Source of the DNA: Candidatus Gastranaerophilales bacterium
GTDB taxonomy: Bacteria > Cyanobacteriota > Vampirovibrionia > Gastranaerophilales > Gastranaerophilaceae
Direction: 5' to 3'
NCBI GenBank assembly: GCA_944326625.1
Contig: CALVER010000054.1
Location: 1-8,398, forward strand
DNA length: 8,398 nt
Below are positions 6,428 through 8,398 of this stretch, piece after piece. The notes beneath the pieces are model-generated. The model saw only the letters and a program-made list of their open reading frames with translations, did no database searches and was not told the origin of the DNA. The position numbers and the translations under genes were made by a program. Position 1 is the first letter of the stretch. Each line of letters begins with the position of its first letter.

Positions 6428-8230
6428 ATGGGTTTAGCAGCATCACAAGCGAGATTATTGAGCATAACCGCAAGGTTATCCGATAATGAGCTGCATTCAC
6501 AGCAGATTTCAAACTCCAAAGTGCGTCTTGCCGACAAAACGCAAGACGCAAGTCAGGAGTATATTCAGGCTTTGAATGCAACAAAATTGATGTACACAAC
6601 CTATGACGCGCAGGGGAATTCATCATATACGCAGCTAACGCCGACCTTTTTATACACTTATACCCCGCTTAAAAATCAGTATGCGCTTCAAGATGCAAGC
6701 GGTGCTTATTATGTTAGTGCTGTAGACGCATACAATTATGAAAATACAGATACTTTGATAGAATTTTTAGAGTGCTATGATCTTTTAACAGATGAAAAAT
6801 ATCAAGATGCATTGGAAAAATACGAACAGGATATGGAAAAATTCCAGCAAGCCCAGACTAAATATGAAGAAGATTATAAAGAGTATGAAGCCAAGTTAAA
6901 AGATTATAATACAAAGTTAGACGCATACAATAAAGAATTAGCTGAATATGAAAAGGCATATCAGGAATATCTTGACCAATTAAATCAGCCGAACCTCTAC
7001 GACAAATTTGCAGGCTTGGTTGGTACAAGCGATAATCCAAATGGCCAGGCCGGCGGATGTTATCAAGCAGCCTTAAAATGGAACAGTACAGGTTGTTATG
7101 CACATTTATTAGCGCACATGTTAGATTATAAAGGTGGAAGCAATTTTAATTATAATTATGATTACAAAACAAGTTATATTAATCCTGACACCGGTATTAA
7201 CGATACGGTTCAGATAGATAACCAAAGCGGAGCTACATATGCGACTATGCATAGGTATGTTAAAGATGATCCCAACTGGCTGGAAATTGTTGATGCCATA
7301 AATGATTCATCACGACTTTGCGACGGGGATGATGTTTATAACGGTACAAGTGATGGTACAAAAGATAATATTATTCAACAAGCAATTGATGAAGGCAGAG
7401 TACCTACAAAAGCAGAAATATTACAGAGTGACTATTTGTATGATCCTGATACAAATACTGTTACAGGCGTAAAAACACTTAAACAAAAAGCTATTGATTT
7501 GTTGTATATGTTAGATAATATAAACGAATATAGAGATGTTGTTGATTGGAAAGCAACCTTGATCAACTTCACAGACGGTGATATGAGAAACTTGGGTTCA
7601 GCACCGACACCGCCGGATCCGTTTACTGCTGAAATGCCTGATATGCCGACAAAACCGGAAGAACCTATACATCCTGATTATTCCGTTGAGCTTAACGATC
7701 AGGACAAAGCTCAATGGTATGTTAACCTGTGGTATATGATGAACGGTTCAGACACTGCAAACCTTGTAAAAGACGACACATCAACCGATCTTGACGGCGT
7801 GTTTATTGTTGCAAGTGCCGAAAAATCCCAAAAAGGCAATTACAAAATTCTTGACGACAATCTTATGAATAGTCCCGAATGGATTCAGTTTGCACTTGAA
7901 CATGGTGTTGTAACCCTTGTTCAGGCTCAGTATTACAACCCGTCAGAAGACAGCGGCAAAGCTCCTGAACTCAGCAGTGCTGCTATTACCTGGAGTGCAA
8001 CAACATTGTCCGCATGCGCTGATATTTCTTCTACGGAAGACGAAATCGCCGTCGCAAGAGCAGAAGCTGAATATAACCAGAAATTAAGAGATATTGAAAC
8101 TAAAGATAAAAAATACGATAATGATTTGAAAAAACTTGACACTGAACACAATGCACTCCAAACAGAGTACGATTCAGTTAAAAGCGTAATTGAAAAGAAC
8201 ACCGAACGTTCCTTCAAAGCATTTTCGTAA
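6428..8230 (+). CDS. Paralogue B: unassigned 600-aa protein with an aromatic heptad helix and a variable middle
   Basis: I do not recognise a named family or function. There is no signal peptide and no transmembrane helix. Residues 1-39 equal those of paralogue A; similarity persists to about residue 60. Residues 121-183 form nine heptads with an aromatic residue every seventh position (Y125, Y132, F139, Y146, Y153, Y160, Y167, Y174, Y181), a long charged helix absent from this place in A. A central region (about 209-385) carries C211-Y212, N219-S-T221 and H226-x-L-A-x-M-L-x-Y, matching a motif in A. A proline-rich strand follows (393-416, nine prolines, with P404, P407, P410, P413 and P416 exactly three apart). 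Residues 430-600 are homologous to A (WYVNLW, LDDNLM, FALEHGVVTL) and end in the shared coiled coil. The start is supported by AGGAA four bases upstream and by alignment with A. Confidence 0.94.
   Translation: MGLAASQARLLSITARLSDNELHSQQISNSKVRLADKTQDASQEYIQALNATKLMYTTYDAQGNSSYTQLTPTFLYTYTPLKNQYALQDASGAYYVSAVDAYNYENTDTLIEFLECYDLLTDEKYQDALEKYEQDMEKFQQAQTKYEEDYKEYEAKLKDYNTKLDAYNKELAEYEKAYQEYLDQLNQPNLYDKFAGLVGTSDNPNGQAGGCYQAALKWNSTGCYAHLLAHMLDYKGGSNFNYNYDYKTSYINPDTGINDTVQIDNQSGATYATMHRYVKDDPNWLEIVDAINDSSRLCDGDDVYNGTSDGTKDNIIQQAIDEGRVPTKAEILQSDYLYDPDTNTVTGVKTLKQKAIDLLYMLDNINEYRDVVDWKATLINFTDGDMRNLGSAPTPPDPFTAEMPDMPTKPEEPIHPDYSVELNDQDKAQWYVNLWYMMNGSDTANLVKDDTSTDLDGVFIVASAEKSQKGNYKILDDNLMNSPEWIQFALEHGVVTLVQAQYYNPSEDSGKAPELSSAAITWSATTLSACADISSTEDEIAVARAEAEYNQKLRDIETKDKKYDNDLKKLDTEHNALQTEYDSVKSVIEKNTERSFKAFS
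6474..6531. repeat. Right copy of the 58-bp identical inverted island
   Basis: This is identical to the reverse complement of 6057-6114, inside the N-terminal codons of paralogue B. Of the 15 codons between the start codon and the island, most use different synonymous codons from A while the peptide is unchanged. Confidence 0.9.
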
Positions 8231-8237
8231 TAAAAAG

Positions 8238-8269
8238 ATACTAGGATACTAAGGCACTAAGATACTAAG
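8238..8269. repeat. Octamer tandem repeat, right copy
   Basis: Four adjacent units read ATACTAGG, ATACTAAG, GCACTAAG and ATACTAAG, starting seven bases after the paralogue B stop codon. This is the inverted counterpart of 4313-4344. Confidence 0.8.
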
Positions 8270-8277
8270 AATTTACA

Positions 8278-8292
8278 GTCGGATAATCCGAC
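8278..8292. repeat. GTCGGAT palindrome, right copy
   Basis: GTCGGATAATCCGAC repeats the 7-bp dyad seen at 4290-4304. No T-run follows on the plus strand, so termination of the B transcript here is not clearly supported. Confidence 0.65.
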
Positions 8293-8313
8293 CTACAATT
8301 TGTCCATGTTTGT

Positions 8314-8359
8314 CATTGCGAGGCCGTGGCAATCGCAAAGTTGTTGAAATTACCACGGC
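8314..8359. repeat. REP-like palindromic element, short version
   Basis: CATTGCGAGGCCG is followed directly by TGGCAATCGCAAAGT, with one 15-bp unit fewer than the left copy. TTGCGA (8316-8321) pairs with TCGCAA (8333-8338), and GCCGTGG (8323-8329) pairs with CCACGGC (8353-8359) as an alternative longer-range stem. Homology with the left copy ends by about 8346. From there to the right edge I see no gene. Confidence 0.65.
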
Positions 8360-8398
8360 GTACACGCACTTCTCGTAATTACATGAAAATTTATGAAT

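Larger units (their letters stand above)
8054..8326. repeat. Right arm of the 273-bp perfect inverted repeat
   Basis: This is identical to the reverse complement of 4256-4528. It spans the 3' codons of paralogue B, the stop and the downstream repeat composite. Equal conservation of coding and non-coding bases indicates recent copying rather than selection on protein alone. Confidence 0.95.

Noticed and set aside
7046..7070. Papain-like cysteine peptidase site at GQAGGCYQAA in paralogue B
   Set aside because: The Gln to Cys spacing is two residues too short, paralogue A lacks the Gln-Gly part, and no matching catalytic His/Asn context is clear. The Cys-Tyr and His-x-Leu-Ala positions are better treated as structural until modelled.
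7933..8217. A 94-aa minus-strand reading frame, matched by a similar plus-strand frame at 4365-4577
   Set aside because: They share their protein start only because both lie antisense to the identical 3' ends of paralogues A and B. Neither has a ribosome site or a recognisable domain.
8238..8269. CRISPR array
   Set aside because: The units are eight bases with no spacers, and there are no cas genes.
8278..8300. Intrinsic terminator for paralogue B
   Set aside because: The hairpin has only six usable pairs and is followed by CTACAATTT rather than a T-run. The same holds for the left copy.
4256..8326. An IS element, composite transposon or invertase cassette bounded by the 273-bp inverted repeats
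   Set aside because: No transposase or recombinase gene is present, no target-site duplication is visible outside the arms, and the arms end inside coding sequence. Inverting the segment would swap gene positions without changing either reading frame.

Overview
The window is about 8.4 kb of moderately AT-rich bacterial DNA read with the standard code. Its left half holds cell-wall genes that are easy to recognise. Its right half holds an unassigned pair of long paralogous genes arranged as a large inverted repeat. The organism is probably an uncultured, diderm-type, DAP-peptidoglycan bacterium. From memory (not a search), the N-terminus of the paralogues (MGLAASQARLLSITARLS) and the Ig-like N-terminal module of the amidase fit the non-photosynthetic cyanobacterial sister lineage Gastranaerophilales/Melainabacteria. 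I hold this at moderate confidence only.

Layout. Positions 1-968 (minus) are the first 322 codons of murE, cut by the left edge. Positions 958-2706 (minus) are ftsI, a class B penicillin-binding protein whose last 11 bases overlap murE; this is the usual division and cell-wall (dcw) gene order. Positions 2707-2810 are a short divergent spacer. Positions 2811-4181 (plus) encode a secreted zinc N-acetylmuramoyl-L-alanine amidase. So one locus makes a precursor ligase, a septal cross-linking transpeptidase and a peptidoglycan hydrolase.

Positions 4182-8398 are different in character. Two divergent genes, here called paralogue A (4352-6160, minus, 602 aa) and paralogue B (6428-8230, plus, 600 aa), encode proteins with identical N-terminal 39 residues and identical C-terminal 64 residues but almost unrelated middles. 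The last 273 bases of homology, running through the stop codon into non-coding repeats, are 100% identical in inverted orientation (4256-4528 and 8054-8326). A second identical island of 58 bp lies near the 5' ends. It is flanked by codons that encode the same peptide with heavy synonymous divergence, which points to patchy gene conversion. Neither protein has a Sec signal peptide or a membrane segment. Both combine an aromatic heptad-repeat helix, a Cys/His-containing central domain and a proline-rich strand, but in opposite orders.

The 267-bp spacer between A and B carries a near-consensus extended -10 promoter for B, a (TATGG)4 pentanucleotide tract at the predicted transcription start, and a pair of mutually exclusive hairpins next to the B ribosome binding site. 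A has none of these. The outer ends of both genes carry the same composite of small repeats: four octamers, a GTCGGAT palindrome and a TTGCGAGG-type palindromic element. The two copies differ by one 15-bp unit. No transposase, recombinase, tRNA, rRNA or CRISPR array is visible.
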